Part shown: piece after piece, positions 1 to 7,565 of the stretch
Numbering within the stretch: position 1 is the first letter of the stretch
Layout of the letters: each line of letters begins with the position of its first letter
Source: Erysipelotrichaceae bacterium
Lineage (GTDB): Bacteria > Bacillota_I > Bacilli_A > Erysipelotrichales > Erysipelotrichaceae
Assembly: GCA_003446295.1 (NCBI GenBank)
Contig: DMBB01000355.1
Location: 1 to 13,897, forward strand
Direction of reading: 5' to 3'
Length of the DNA: 13,897 bases
Program-made: the position numbers and the translations under genes
The notes under the pieces: model-generated
Seen by the model: the letters and a program-made list of their open reading frames with translations, nothing else
Databases searched by the model: none
Told to the model about the DNA's origin: nothing

Positions 1-1
1 G

Positions 2-985
2 ATGAAATATATTGATATGCATTGTGATACGCTCATGGTCCTGCTGTTCAAGGACAGGGATCAGATGAACCTTTATGATTCTCCTCATACAATGGTCGAT
101 CTGAAGAGAATGCAGAAGGGCGGGCAGATGGCGCAGTTCTTCGCTGCATTCCTTCCGCAGGCAAGCACCTATGAGCACTTCGGCGCTGAAATGCTGGATG
201 ATGACGTTTATATCAATACCCTGCATGATGCGCTTGTCCGGAATGTAGCAGAACACAGCGACATCATTGAAATGGCATATAATGCCGATGATATTCTGAG
301 AAATGACGCTGCCGGAAAAATGTCTGCCGTATTTACGATCGAAGACGGAAGAAGCGTCAACGGAAGTCTGGAAAAACTGAGGCATTATCATGATGACCTT
401 GGCGTCAGAGCGATCTCACTGACCTGGAATTTCCGCAACTGCTTCGGTGCACCGAACTCCACAGATCCGGCTGTTATGAGCGAAGGTCTGACAGAATTCG
501 GAAAAGATGCAGTCCGCTATATGCAGGAACTGGGGATCCTGGTGGATGTTTCACATCTGAGCGAGGGCGGATTCTGGGATGTTGCGGACATTTGTACAAA
601 ACCGTTTGTTGCGACACATTCCAACTGCAGAAACCTGTCGCCGCACCAGCGCAATCTCTCGGATGAGCAGCTCAGAAAACTCGCTGACTGCGGAGGCATC
701 ACCGGCATCAACTTTGCACCGGCATTCCTGAACAGCGATATTGCAAGAACAGATTCAAGAGCTGAACTGATGGCAGTTCATGCACGTCATATGGCTGATG
801 TGGCCGGTGTTGATGTGATTGCACTGGGATCTGACCTTGACGGGATCAGAGGAGATCTGGAAGTCGGTTCCAGTGATAAATTCGGACTGATCGAGGATGC
901 ATTGAAGCGGTATGGATTCACATCGGACGAGATCGAGAAGATCTTCTGGAAAAACGCAATACGTGTCATGAAAGAGACGTTATAA
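2..985 (+). CDS. M19-family membrane-type (renal-like) dipeptidase
   Basis: Zinc dipeptidase of peptidase family M19, which hydrolyses dipeptides and, in the animal homologue, cysteinyl-glycine S-conjugates. The 327-residue protein carries the full set of family metal ligands in order: His7 and Asp9 in DMHCDT, bridging Glu114 in TIEDG, His185 in VDVSHLS, His206 in ATHSNCR, and Asp278 in GSDLDG. There is no signal peptide or membrane segment, so it is probably cytoplasmic. The start codon is the second base of the window, so its ribosome-binding site cannot be seen and a longer N-terminus cannot be excluded, but MKYIDMHCDT is a normal beginning for this family. It is followed after 10 bases by the RidA gene, whose AGGAGG site overlaps its stop codon, which implies co-transcription. 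Family assignment is firm; the physiological dipeptide is unknown. Confidence 0.93.
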   Translation: MKYIDMHCDTLMVLLFKDRDQMNLYDSPHTMVDLKRMQKGGQMAQFFAAFLPQASTYEHFGAEMLDDDVYINTLHDALVRNVAEHSDIIEMAYNADDILRNDAAGKMSAVFTIEDGRSVNGSLEKLRHYHDDLGVRAISLTWNFRNCFGAPNSTDPAVMSEGLTEFGKDAVRYMQELGILVDVSHLSEGGFWDVADICTKPFVATHSNCRNLSPHQRNLSDEQLRKLADCGGITGINFAPAFLNSDIARTDSRAELMAVHARHMADVAGVDVIALGSDLDGIRGDLEVGSSDKFGLIEDALKRYGFTSDEIEKIFWKNAIRVMKETL

Positions 986-995
986 GGAGGACAAA

Positions 996-1373
996 ATGAA
1001 ACTGATACACACTGAAAAAGCACCTGCAGCGATCGGACCTTATTCACAGGGATTTCAGACAAACGGACTGACATTCTTCTCGGGACAGATCGCGATCGAT
1101 CCTGCAACAGGAGAAATGCCGGAGGGCATTGAAGCCCAGACAGAACAGGCTTGTCTGAATGTGAAAGCACTTCTGGATGCAGCAGGACTCGGATTTGAGA
1201 ATGTTGTGAAAACAACATGCTTCATTGCGGACATGGCAGATTTCGCTGCATTCAATAAAGTATATGAAAAGTACTTTGTTTCCAAACCTGCACGCAGCTG
1301 TGTGGCAGTCAAACAGCTTCCGAAGAACGGCTTGTGCGAGATCGAAGTCATCGCTGAGAACAGAGGAGAATAA
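996..1373 (+). CDS. ridA: RidA family reactive imine/enamine deaminase
   Basis: Member of the RidA/YjgF/UK114 family, small trimeric enzymes that hydrolyse 2-aminoacrylate and related imines to keto acids plus ammonia. PLP enzymes such as lyases release these intermediates. The 125-residue length is typical. Diagnostic segments are IGPYSQ near residues 13-18, FFSGQIA at 27-33, the active-site arginine Arg100 in PARSCV, and the C-terminal CEIEVIA with Glu117. The start is fixed by AGGAGG at 985-990, five bases before ATG. The gene sits between a dipeptidase and a PLP-dependent C-S lyase, and the latter forms exactly the aminoacrylate that RidA removes, so a detoxifying role within this operon is a reasonable inference. 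A different imine substrate is possible, since the family is broad. Confidence 0.93.
   Translation: MKLIHTEKAPAAIGPYSQGFQTNGLTFFSGQIAIDPATGEMPEGIEAQTEQACLNVKALLDAAGLGFENVVKTTCFIADMADFAAFNKVYEKYFVSKPARSCVAVKQLPKNGLCEIEVIAENRGE
1362..1368 (+). promoter_or_regulatory. Ribosome-binding site deciding the C-S lyase start
   Basis: AGAGGAG inside the last codons of ridA, nine bases before ATG 1378. It supports that start over the in-frame ATG at 1225 and suggests translational coupling to ridA. Confidence 0.7.
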
Positions 1374-1377
1374 GAAT

Positions 1378-2574
1378 ATGAAATATGATTTCACATCGAT
1401 CATTGACAGACACGGCAAGGATGCCATCGCTGTTGATTTTCCGCCGAACGGTGAACTGACTAAGGAAGGATTTGATCAGATCCCGATGTGGGTCGCAGAT
1501 ATGAACTTTGCGACAGTTCCGACGATCCAGGAAGAAATGATCAAGCGTGCACAGCATCCTGCATTCGGCTACTTCCGTCCGTCCGATGAATACTATCAGT
1601 CGATCATTGACTGGCACAAAGACAGAAACGGTGTTGAAGGACTGAAAAAGGAAAACATCGGCTATGAGAACGGTGTGCTTGGCGGAGTAGCTACGGCACT
1701 CAGGGTGTTCTGCTCCAGAGGGGATAAGATCCTCCTGCATTCACCTACATATGTCGGATTTAGGGCGATCCTGGAAAACAATGGATATGACATGGTCCTG
1801 AGCCCTCTGCACCGTGATGAGAACGGCGTCTGGAGAATGGATTTTGAGGATATGGAGAAGAAGCTGGCTGAACAGAACATTCATGCGGCGATCTTCTGCT
1901 CACCTTATAATCCGGTCGGAAGAGTATGGGAAAAATGGGAAATCGAAAAGGCAATGGAGCTGTATGAAAAGTACCAGGTATTCGTGATCTCTGATGAGAT
2001 CTGGTCTGATCTGATCCTTGGAGATCATAAGCATATCCCGACACAGAGCATTAATGAATATGCAAAGATGCATACAGTTGCCATGTACGCACCCAGCAAA
2101 ACATTCAACCTTGCAGGACTGATCGGAAGCTACCACATCGTTTACAACAAATGGATCAGCGACCGTATGGCCAAGGAATCCTCTCTTTGCCACTACAATT
2201 CCATGAACGTAATGTCGATGCATGCCCTGATCGGCGGCTACAGCGCAGAAGGAAGAATATGGCTGGATGAACTGAGGGAAGTTCTGAAAGGCAATGTTGA
2301 TTTCGCGTATGATCATATTCTGAAGAATTATCCCGGTGTCACACTGGCAAAGCCGGAAGGAACATACATGCTGTTCCTGAACTGTGAACAGTGGTGCAAA
2401 GAGCACAACATCACGATCGATGAACTGCAGAAGAAGGGTGCTTCGGTCGGCGTCATGTGGCAGGACGGACGCAGGTTCTTTGAACCGTACGGCATCCGCA
2501 TGAACCTTGCCCTTCCTTTCTCCAGAGTCAAGGAAGCCTTTGACAGGCTGGATCAATACGTATTTACAGACTGA
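1378..2574 (+). CDS. patB: PatB/MalY-type PLP-dependent cysteine-S-conjugate beta-lyase
   Basis: Fold-type I PLP enzyme of the MalY/PatB branch (cystathionine beta-lyase, C-S lyase). Family members split the C-S bond of cystathionine or cysteine S-conjugates into a thiol, ammonia and pyruvate through 2-aminoacrylate. The 398 residues include PMWVADMNF (37-44), SPTYVGF (122-128, Tyr125), SPYNPVGRVW (175-184, Asn178), ISDEIW with Asp206, which contacts the pyridine nitrogen, APSKTFNLAGL with Schiff-base Lys241, and GIRMNLALP with carboxylate-binding Arg374. I choose the ATG at 1378 because the protein begins in the family manner (MKYDFTSIIDRHG) and AGAGGAG lies nine bases upstream; an in-frame start at 1225 would run 51 codons through ridA in another frame. 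It lies four bases after ridA and ends at a strong terminator. A pure aminotransferase is less likely given the PatB-type motifs. Confidence 0.9.
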   Translation: MKYDFTSIIDRHGKDAIAVDFPPNGELTKEGFDQIPMWVADMNFATVPTIQEEMIKRAQHPAFGYFRPSDEYYQSIIDWHKDRNGVEGLKKENIGYENGVLGGVATALRVFCSRGDKILLHSPTYVGFRAILENNGYDMVLSPLHRDENGVWRMDFEDMEKKLAEQNIHAAIFCSPYNPVGRVWEKWEIEKAMELYEKYQVFVISDEIWSDLILGDHKHIPTQSINEYAKMHTVAMYAPSKTFNLAGLIGSYHIVYNKWISDRMAKESSLCHYNSMNVMSMHALIGGYSAEGRIWLDELREVLKGNVDFAYDHILKNYPGVTLAKPEGTYMLFLNCEQWCKEHNITIDELQKKGASVGVMWQDGRRFFEPYGIRMNLALPFSRVKEAFDRLDQYVFTD

Positions 2575-2582
2575 ATTTGAAT

Positions 2583-2609
2583 GCACTGCAGAAATGCGGT
2601 GCTTTTTTT
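2583..2609 (+). terminator. Intrinsic terminator of the dipeptidase-ridA-lyase operon
   Basis: Eight-base-pair stem, GCACTGCA pairing with TGCGGTGC (one G-U pair), closed by a GAAA tetraloop and followed by seven T. It begins eight bases after the lyase stop codon, so the three upstream genes form a closed unit. Confidence 0.9.
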
Positions 2610-2688
2610 CAAAAAATGCGGTCTGTTTACGGGAAAAGCAGAAACTGAGATGACGACAGAAGGCTGAATAATATAACTGCAGAAATAT

Positions 2689-2693
2689 GGAGG
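2689..2693 (+). promoter_or_regulatory. Ribosome-binding site deciding the MBL-hydrolase start
   Basis: GGAGG with a five-base spacer to ATG 2699. An in-frame ATG at 2687 overlaps this site and has no Shine-Dalgarno sequence of its own, so 2699 is the likelier start. Confidence 0.7.
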
Positions 2694-2698
2694 AAACT

Positions 2699-3784
2699 AT
2701 GCCAGGAAGTTTTAAAAAAGGAACAGCGATCAACGCAGTACCGCGTCCCATTCAATCGGATCTGAAATCAGAACGGATCGTCTGGGAACCGGAAAAGCCG
2801 ATCCGCTGGTCATTTATGAAAGTACTGAGAGAAACAAGTTCACTAAAGGAATTCTATCCTGAGATCAATCCTTATACAGAATGCTATAAGGTGCGTGACA
2901 ATACATGGGCTTTATATAATGACAGTTTTGACGGTGCAGGCGATGTCTGGATGTACCTGATTGATGGTCCTGAAAAGTGCATGATCATAGACAGCTCGTT
3001 CGGCATCGGTGATCTGAAAGGACTGATCCGTCATCTGGTCGGAGATAAAGAGATCATTGCGGTAACGACGCATTCGCATTTTGATCATTGTTACGGTAGC
3101 GCGCAGTTCGGAAGAGTTTACTGCCATGAATATGAAGTTCCCGATCTGAAGGAAAAGAACAATCCTGATATCTGGGATTATCTGTTCAATCAGACAGATC
3201 ACCCGATCGAAGTCTGGGGTCAGATGATCCAGCCGGGAGAACCCGTATACACAAAGTTTGACAGAAAAGACATCATCGTTGATATCGATCATAAGGAGAC
3301 CTATCAGCCGTATGAGATCATCGGAGTGCCTGACGGGTATGAGTTTGATCTGGGCGGAGGCTACATTGTAGAAGCAGTGCTTCTGCCGGGACATACACCC
3401 GGACAGTGCGGGTTCTACGATCACCATAACAGGACATTGTTCAGCGGAGACACATCCGGCATGGGAACCAGACCCGAAGGACATCCGTTCCGTGAATACT
3501 GTACAGTTGAAGCCATGTATGATGCGCTGACCAGACTGAAGCCCAGATTCGCAGAAATGACAGGCGTATTCCCGGGTCACGGTATGCTTGATCAGCATCC
3601 GATCGTAATGCAGTATCTGCTCGATGCATGCACAGCAGTCATGAAGGATCCGGAAAACTGCAATGAGATGCGGGAAATGGAACGCGGCGGCGTAAAAATG
3701 ACTGTCTGCAGCAAATATATCCAGCAGGGAAGCGCACTGCGGTATACATTGAACAATGTATATAAAAAACAGGTCAGGAAATAA
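2699..3784 (+). CDS. MBL-fold metallo-hydrolase
   Basis: Metallo-beta-lactamase-fold hydrolase of 361 residues, probably cytoplasmic (no signal peptide or membrane segments). The binuclear metal site is complete: THSHFDH at 124-130 (His125, His127, Asp129, His130), His232 in LLPGHTPGQ, Asp251 in FSGDTSG, and His294 in VFPGHG. An N-terminal extension of about 60 residues precedes the fold, and roughly 70 residues (about 145-215) lie between the HxHxDH motif and the core strand leading to GHTPG. These could shape a specific substrate pocket. The gene stands alone between two terminators. Upstream sequence offers only weak promoter candidates (a TATAAC or TAATAT near 2669-2677 without a good -35). 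Substrate cannot be read from sequence; thioester, lactone, phosphodiester and sulfur-chemistry hydrolases all share these motifs. Confidence 0.88.
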   Translation: MPGSFKKGTAINAVPRPIQSDLKSERIVWEPEKPIRWSFMKVLRETSSLKEFYPEINPYTECYKVRDNTWALYNDSFDGAGDVWMYLIDGPEKCMIIDSSFGIGDLKGLIRHLVGDKEIIAVTTHSHFDHCYGSAQFGRVYCHEYEVPDLKEKNNPDIWDYLFNQTDHPIEVWGQMIQPGEPVYTKFDRKDIIVDIDHKETYQPYEIIGVPDGYEFDLGGGYIVEAVLLPGHTPGQCGFYDHHNRTLFSGDTSGMGTRPEGHPFREYCTVEAMYDALTRLKPRFAEMTGVFPGHGMLDQHPIVMQYLLDACTAVMKDPENCNEMREMERGGVKMTVCSKYIQQGSALRYTLNNVYKKQVRK

Positions 3785-3809
3785 TCAAAGCATTCATTCA
3801 CCGTACATG

Positions 3810-3843
3810 CCATGTCCGTGAAAGCGGGCATGGTTTTGTTTTT
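3810..3843 (+). terminator. Intrinsic terminator after the MBL hydrolase
   Basis: CCATGTCCG pairs with CGGGCATGG (one G-U pair). A further U-G pair closes a GAAA loop, and the run TTTTGTTTTT follows. It lies 25 bases after the stop codon and 43 bases before the next gene. Confidence 0.88.
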
Positions 3844-3870
3844 AAGAATTTCTAATAAAGCTTTCAAAAC

Positions 3871-3887
3871 TGGTATCATATATCACA
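3871..3887 (+). promoter_or_regulatory. Candidate extended -10 promoter of the phosphodiester glycosidase gene
   Basis: TGGTATCAT at 3871-3879 matches an extended -10 (TGn plus TATCAT). A start site 7-8 bases downstream would fall at or next to the ATG at 3887. The -35 region is poor (TTCTAA at 3850-3855 at best). No Shine-Dalgarno sequence precedes the ATG, which agrees with a leaderless transcript. Single-element promoter calls are weak, hence the low score. Confidence 0.35.
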
Positions 3888-4777
3888 TGAAAGAGTTCCT
3901 GAAGAAATACTGGCTGCTGATTACGGCTGCTGTCATTCTGCTGATCGCTGCTGCGGTTGTTTTTGTGCTGAACTTCCAGAATAAACCTGTGACGTATTCC
4001 TGGGATGAAAAGGAAAAAGAAGATAAGCTCAGCAGGGATATTACAACAGCGATCAATGTATATACTGACGGGACTGTTCAGGAAGTGTTTCATGAAACAG
4101 GCATGCTGGAAGGAATCCAGTATGACATTCTGAGAGTCATTCCGTCTGAACATACATTTATTCAGGTCGATTATACGGAAGAACCGAAACCTCTGATCGA
4201 ATTGGTGGATGAAGAAACGCTTGCCGCAGGCTATGAATACGCCGGCGGGATCAACGGAGGCTTTTTCCGTCTGACCGGAAAGGAATACGGCAGACCGGTC
4301 GGTGCGGTGCGCAGAAAGAACGCCTGGACCAAATGGCAGGGAGAAGAGAATACCCCTGCATACGGCAGCGGATTTGCCACAGCATACTTTACCGGAGACA
4401 CCATGCAGCTGAAGTATCATGGCTGGCAGAAAGGTGTATGGACCGGTGATGAAGACTGGACGTATGAATACGGATATATGATCAATGCGGAAAACGGAAT
4501 ATCCGGGTCATATACATATATTGTTGACGGAGAGGCAAAGGATATAACCGGAGATGATTACGGCATCATTGATTACCGTACATTCGGACGGGCTGCTACA
4601 ATATTTGCACAGAATACCGAACATGAATATATGCTGATAGAGATCTTCGGGGTGGTCGATGACAAGAAGATCCTGAAATTTCTGCAGTCACTGGATACAC
4701 TGAATGCGCTGCGGATGGACGGAGGCATTTCGACCCAGATGGTATATATTCCGAAGTATGTTGCCGAAATCAGATAA
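3887..4777 (+). CDS. Membrane-anchored phosphodiester glycosidase (NAGPA-domain) family protein
   Basis: A 296-residue protein with one N-terminal hydrophobic helix (about residues 9-29, preceded by lysines) and a long extracytoplasmic part, so it is probably anchored by an uncleaved signal. The body resembles the NAGPA/DUF2233 phosphodiester-glycosidase domain: GGINGGFF at 120-127, RPVGAV at 136-141 where family members show a conserved turn, RTFGRAATIF at 231-240, and a C-terminal LRMDGGIST at 275-283 corresponding to the family's DGGGSS motif. Family enzymes remove N-acetylglucosamine from phosphodiester-linked glycans; in bacteria cell-envelope polymers are likely targets, but that is inference. 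The ATG at 3887 is chosen because earlier in-frame starts lie inside the upstream terminator. The second glycine pair is shortened (DGGIS rather than DGGGS), so activity is not assured. It is probably monocistronic. Confidence 0.72.
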   Translation: MKEFLKKYWLLITAAVILLIAAAVVFVLNFQNKPVTYSWDEKEKEDKLSRDITTAINVYTDGTVQEVFHETGMLEGIQYDILRVIPSEHTFIQVDYTEEPKPLIELVDEETLAAGYEYAGGINGGFFRLTGKEYGRPVGAVRRKNAWTKWQGEENTPAYGSGFATAYFTGDTMQLKYHGWQKGVWTGDEDWTYEYGYMINAENGISGSYTYIVDGEAKDITGDDYGIIDYRTFGRAATIFAQNTEHEYMLIEIFGVVDDKKILKFLQSLDTLNALRMDGGISTQMVYIPKYVAEIR

Positions 4778-4781
4778 TGAT

Positions 4782-4822
4782 CGTTATACATAACAGTTTG
4801 TGTGTTTAAACATAATCACAAA
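4782..4822. promoter_or_regulatory. Cluster of dyads upstream of the lipase-fusion gene
   Basis: Three inverted repeats lie within about 40 bases: GTTATACATAAC (five-base arms), TTTGTG 4797-4802 matched by CACAAA 4817-4822, and between those arms the perfect palindrome TGTTTAAACA at 4803-4812. They sit 65-105 bases before the ATG at 4887, upstream of a possible -10 (TACAAT, 4860-4865). This could be an operator; no T-run follows, so a terminator is unlikely. The region is AT-rich, which makes chance dyads more common. Confidence 0.35.
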
Positions 4823-4886
4823 AATGATTTCTTCATAATCAGTAAAGAACGATTCAGACTACAATAAAACTAAGGAAAGGTTATTT

Positions 4887-7442
4887 ATGAAGAAAATTAA
4901 TACTTTTCTGTTAAGTATCATTGTTCTTTTGAATCTGGCTTTTCCTGTTCATGCGGAAGACAGCAATGATGACGAAACGATCAATCTGATCGCTACGTTT
5001 TATGCTGTAACGACACAGGAAAACCACATGCTGGATGTTCCTTTTAATGCGTCATGGTTTAAGAACGATGCGCGTATCTATAACCATGATCTTGCAAAAC
5101 TGTCCCTGGGTCTTGCGACTTCAGCATTCCGCCCGAATAAAAACCACATGGTGGAAAACAGGTCTGCCGACTACAACCTGAGACATTTCCTTCATCAGGG
5201 AGGGTTTGAGGACCTGCGCAGCGATGACTATGACAAGGATCCCAGCATGTATACTGTGTCTACTGTCATGGGACACCGGACAGTCGGAGAGGGAGATGAC
5301 GCATTCGAACTGATCGCAGTAGGCATCTGCGGACAGGGATATATGGATGAATGGGAGTCAAACCTGTCTATCGGTACCAAAAAGAATCCGGAAGGATTTT
5401 ACAGTGCTGCACATCTCGTGTATGACAGAGTGTTCGGTTATATTTCTGAAAAGCATCTGAACGGAAAGATGAAAATATGGCTCTCGGGTTTTTCAAGGGC
5501 TGCTGCAGTATCAAATATCACTGCATCAATGCTTTCCGATTCTGATGCATTTTCCCGGGAAACAGTATTTGCCTATACGTTTGCAACTCCGAGGACGGTC
5601 CGCGAAGAACATCCGGAAACGTATGAGAATATCTTCAACATCTGCGGAAAAATGGACCCTGTTACGAATATGCCGTTCGCAGACTGGGGATATTCCAGAT
5701 ACGGTGTTACCTACTATACGCCGGCTTTGGAAACAGATTCCGATTTCCTGGAGAAACGCAAGAAAGCAGACCAGGTGTACGAGCACACTACCGGGATCTC
5801 CTACTGGATGAACCCGGATATGAACGCTCAGCTGAGAAACCTGATGGACTGCATGCTGAATATATGTCCTGACGTCAATACATATCGTGAGCATCTGCAG
5901 GATAATCTCATATCACTCTGGGAAGATCATGATGCGCTCAGCGTCATGTCAGGACTTCTGAAAATGGCGGAGGATCCGATCCTGATCAATGATGAAAACC
6001 GTCATGACGCAAACGTTCTGATGAATCAGATCGCATATCTGGCGCTGGACTATCTCAGCTCGGAGAACTCATTCCGGCGTTACAATACACAAGCTTCATT
6101 AGGATCAAACTTCCTGCAGGCACATACGCCGGAGCTGTATATATCATGGGTGTATTCAACAGACGATCCTTCGGATCTGTACAGTAATTATGATGTGTAT
6201 TCCCAGCTGTATGTTGAAGGCAATACTGAGGTTTCCGTTTCCAGAAACGGTGAGCTGCTGGAGAAATATGCCTATGGGGATGAGATGGATGAAGATTCTC
6301 ACCATTATCTGAGTATGCACAATGATAAGATCACCGTTCTGGTCCCGCGTGACAAAACATACAATATCTCGATACGCTCGGCAGAAGATCAGTCGATCAG
6401 TGTCATGGCAGCCGATTTCCAGGCAGGCCATCATGCGCCGGATCAGGTCGAGAAAACCGATTATGACGCAAAAGCCGGCGATGTCATGGAACTCGTGCTG
6501 ACGGATTCAGGAAAGACGGAGTATCCGGGAGGATTTACTTCTGTAGCGATCGAATACGAAACTGCTGAGACTGCACAGACAGGAAGCCGGATGCTGAAAT
6601 ATATTTACAGGAATATGGATATCAGCTGGAGAGACCTGGTACTTACATTCATTGAGTTCGCACTGATAACGATCGCGATCCTGACGTTCAACGTCACGCT
6701 GGTCTTTATGTGGCTGCGTCACAGACATAAGCGCAAGCGCGGCTTTATCCCGAAGGATGTTAAATTCCGTCCTCTGCCGATCGTCTGTACATTCCTGATC
6801 CAGCTGATCTTTATCATCAAGGAGTTCTATGCTGCGCTGTATCCGGTGGAACCGGATGAGATCAACCTTTACAAAGCAATCATGGGATTCCTGCTGCTGA
6901 TCATAGCCTTCTATGGGTACCGGCGCAGGAAAGATCGTTTCCATCTGCTGATCATGGCGGCAGTACTGCTTCTGACAGCCTCGGATTTTGCCATGACCGT
7001 GTCCATTACGGCAGGGGCCCTGCTGTATATTGCTGCATATATTCTGCTTTGCTACAACTATGTTAAGGAAGATCCTCCCGGAAAATCTCAGATCGCGCTC
7101 TTCCTGGCAATGAGCGCGGCCAGCATCTGGTTCATCAACAATTTAGACGGGGATTTCGGACATCTCAGGTATATTGCGATCCTTTATGTAATATCCGGTT
7201 CAGCTTTGGTAGCGACATCATTCACCCGCTCATCAAGGACTTCACGCGGATCGCTGATGCTGTTTGCGGCAGGTATCCTGCTGATCCTGAACACCGCAAG
7301 CGGAACGACCTTCGTATCACATCTGATCGCATCGGGTCTGTATTATATCGGAGTCGTGACACTGGCAGGAACCGGCAGCGGATTTGCCAGACCGAGAATG
7401 GTCCCGGAATATCTCCCGGAATCCGAGCAGAAAACAGCATGA
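4887..7442 (+). CDS. Secreted lipase-like domain fused to a YhhN/TMEM86-like membrane domain
   Basis: An 851-residue protein with a Sec signal peptide (MKKIN, then a hydrophobic core, cleavage likely after VHA at residue 23). Residues about 30-420 look like a class-3-lipase/Mbeg1-type alpha/beta hydrolase: GFSRA at 201-205 places nucleophile Ser203, CGKMDPVTNMP at 253-263 offers Asp257, and QAHTPELY at 411-418 offers His413. A beta-rich linker (about 440-565) leads to a hydrophobic helix (586-609), a basic cytoplasmic patch (RHRHKRKR, 611-618), and then about eight helices (630-828). These resemble YhhN/TMEM86 lysoplasmalogenases, starting at RPLPIV and including TASDFAM and a late GxLL helix. 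Thus an extracytoplasmic esterase and an intramembrane hydrolase-like module share one chain. Start: AAGGAAAGG six bases before ATG 4887. The lipase-like part is fairly sure; the YhhN resemblance is from memory of helix pattern and motifs. Confidence 0.72.
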   Translation: MKKINTFLLSIIVLLNLAFPVHAEDSNDDETINLIATFYAVTTQENHMLDVPFNASWFKNDARIYNHDLAKLSLGLATSAFRPNKNHMVENRSADYNLRHFLHQGGFEDLRSDDYDKDPSMYTVSTVMGHRTVGEGDDAFELIAVGICGQGYMDEWESNLSIGTKKNPEGFYSAAHLVYDRVFGYISEKHLNGKMKIWLSGFSRAAAVSNITASMLSDSDAFSRETVFAYTFATPRTVREEHPETYENIFNICGKMDPVTNMPFADWGYSRYGVTYYTPALETDSDFLEKRKKADQVYEHTTGISYWMNPDMNAQLRNLMDCMLNICPDVNTYREHLQDNLISLWEDHDALSVMSGLLKMAEDPILINDENRHDANVLMNQIAYLALDYLSSENSFRRYNTQASLGSNFLQAHTPELYISWVYSTDDPSDLYSNYDVYSQLYVEGNTEVSVSRNGELLEKYAYGDEMDEDSHHYLSMHNDKITVLVPRDKTYNISIRSAEDQSISVMAADFQAGHHAPDQVEKTDYDAKAGDVMELVLTDSGKTEYPGGFTSVAIEYETAETAQTGSRMLKYIYRNMDISWRDLVLTFIEFALITIAILTFNVTLVFMWLRHRHKRKRGFIPKDVKFRPLPIVCTFLIQLIFIIKEFYAALYPVEPDEINLYKAIMGFLLLIIAFYGYRRRKDRFHLLIMAAVLLLTASDFAMTVSITAGALLYIAAYILLCYNYVKEDPPGKSQIALFLAMSAASIWFINNLDGDFGHLRYIAILYVISGSALVATSFTRSSRTSRGSLMLFAAGILLILNTASGTTFVSHLIASGLYYIGVVTLAGTGSGFARPRMVPEYLPESEQKTA

Positions 7443-7480
7443 CCCTTAAAAAAATTATCAGATTATTTCTATACATTCAG

Positions 7481-7513
7481 GCGAACCGGCTTCATTGCAC
7501 GGTTCGCTTTTTT
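7481..7513 (+). terminator. Intrinsic terminator after the lipase-fusion gene
   Basis: A perfect eight-base-pair stem, GCGAACCG with CGGTTCGC, is extended by an inner GC/GC pairing and followed by six T. It isolates the fusion gene from the PTS operon. Confidence 0.92.
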
Positions 7514-7565
7514 AAAGCACTGTCATGTATTTTTGTTTACAGTCAGCTTTGATTTTCCAGGATTA

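Noticed and set aside
1225..1377. In-frame upstream extension of the C-S lyase starting at 1225
   Set aside because: It overlaps ridA in another frame, and the extra 51 residues do not look like family sequence. A good ribosome-binding site and the normal family N-terminus are at 1378.
1900..2751. 283-codon minus-strand open frame opposite the C-S lyase
   Set aside because: It is antisense to a well-supported gene, Cys/Phe/His-rich without domain motifs, and crosses the terminator.
2912..3598. 228-codon minus-strand open frame opposite the MBL hydrolase
   Set aside because: It is a shadow of a gene with a complete metal-binding motif set and has no recognisable protein features.
3812..3886. 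Upstream start for the phosphodiester glycosidase at 3812
   Set aside because: That start lies inside the stem of the previous gene's terminator. The membrane anchor begins properly at 3887.
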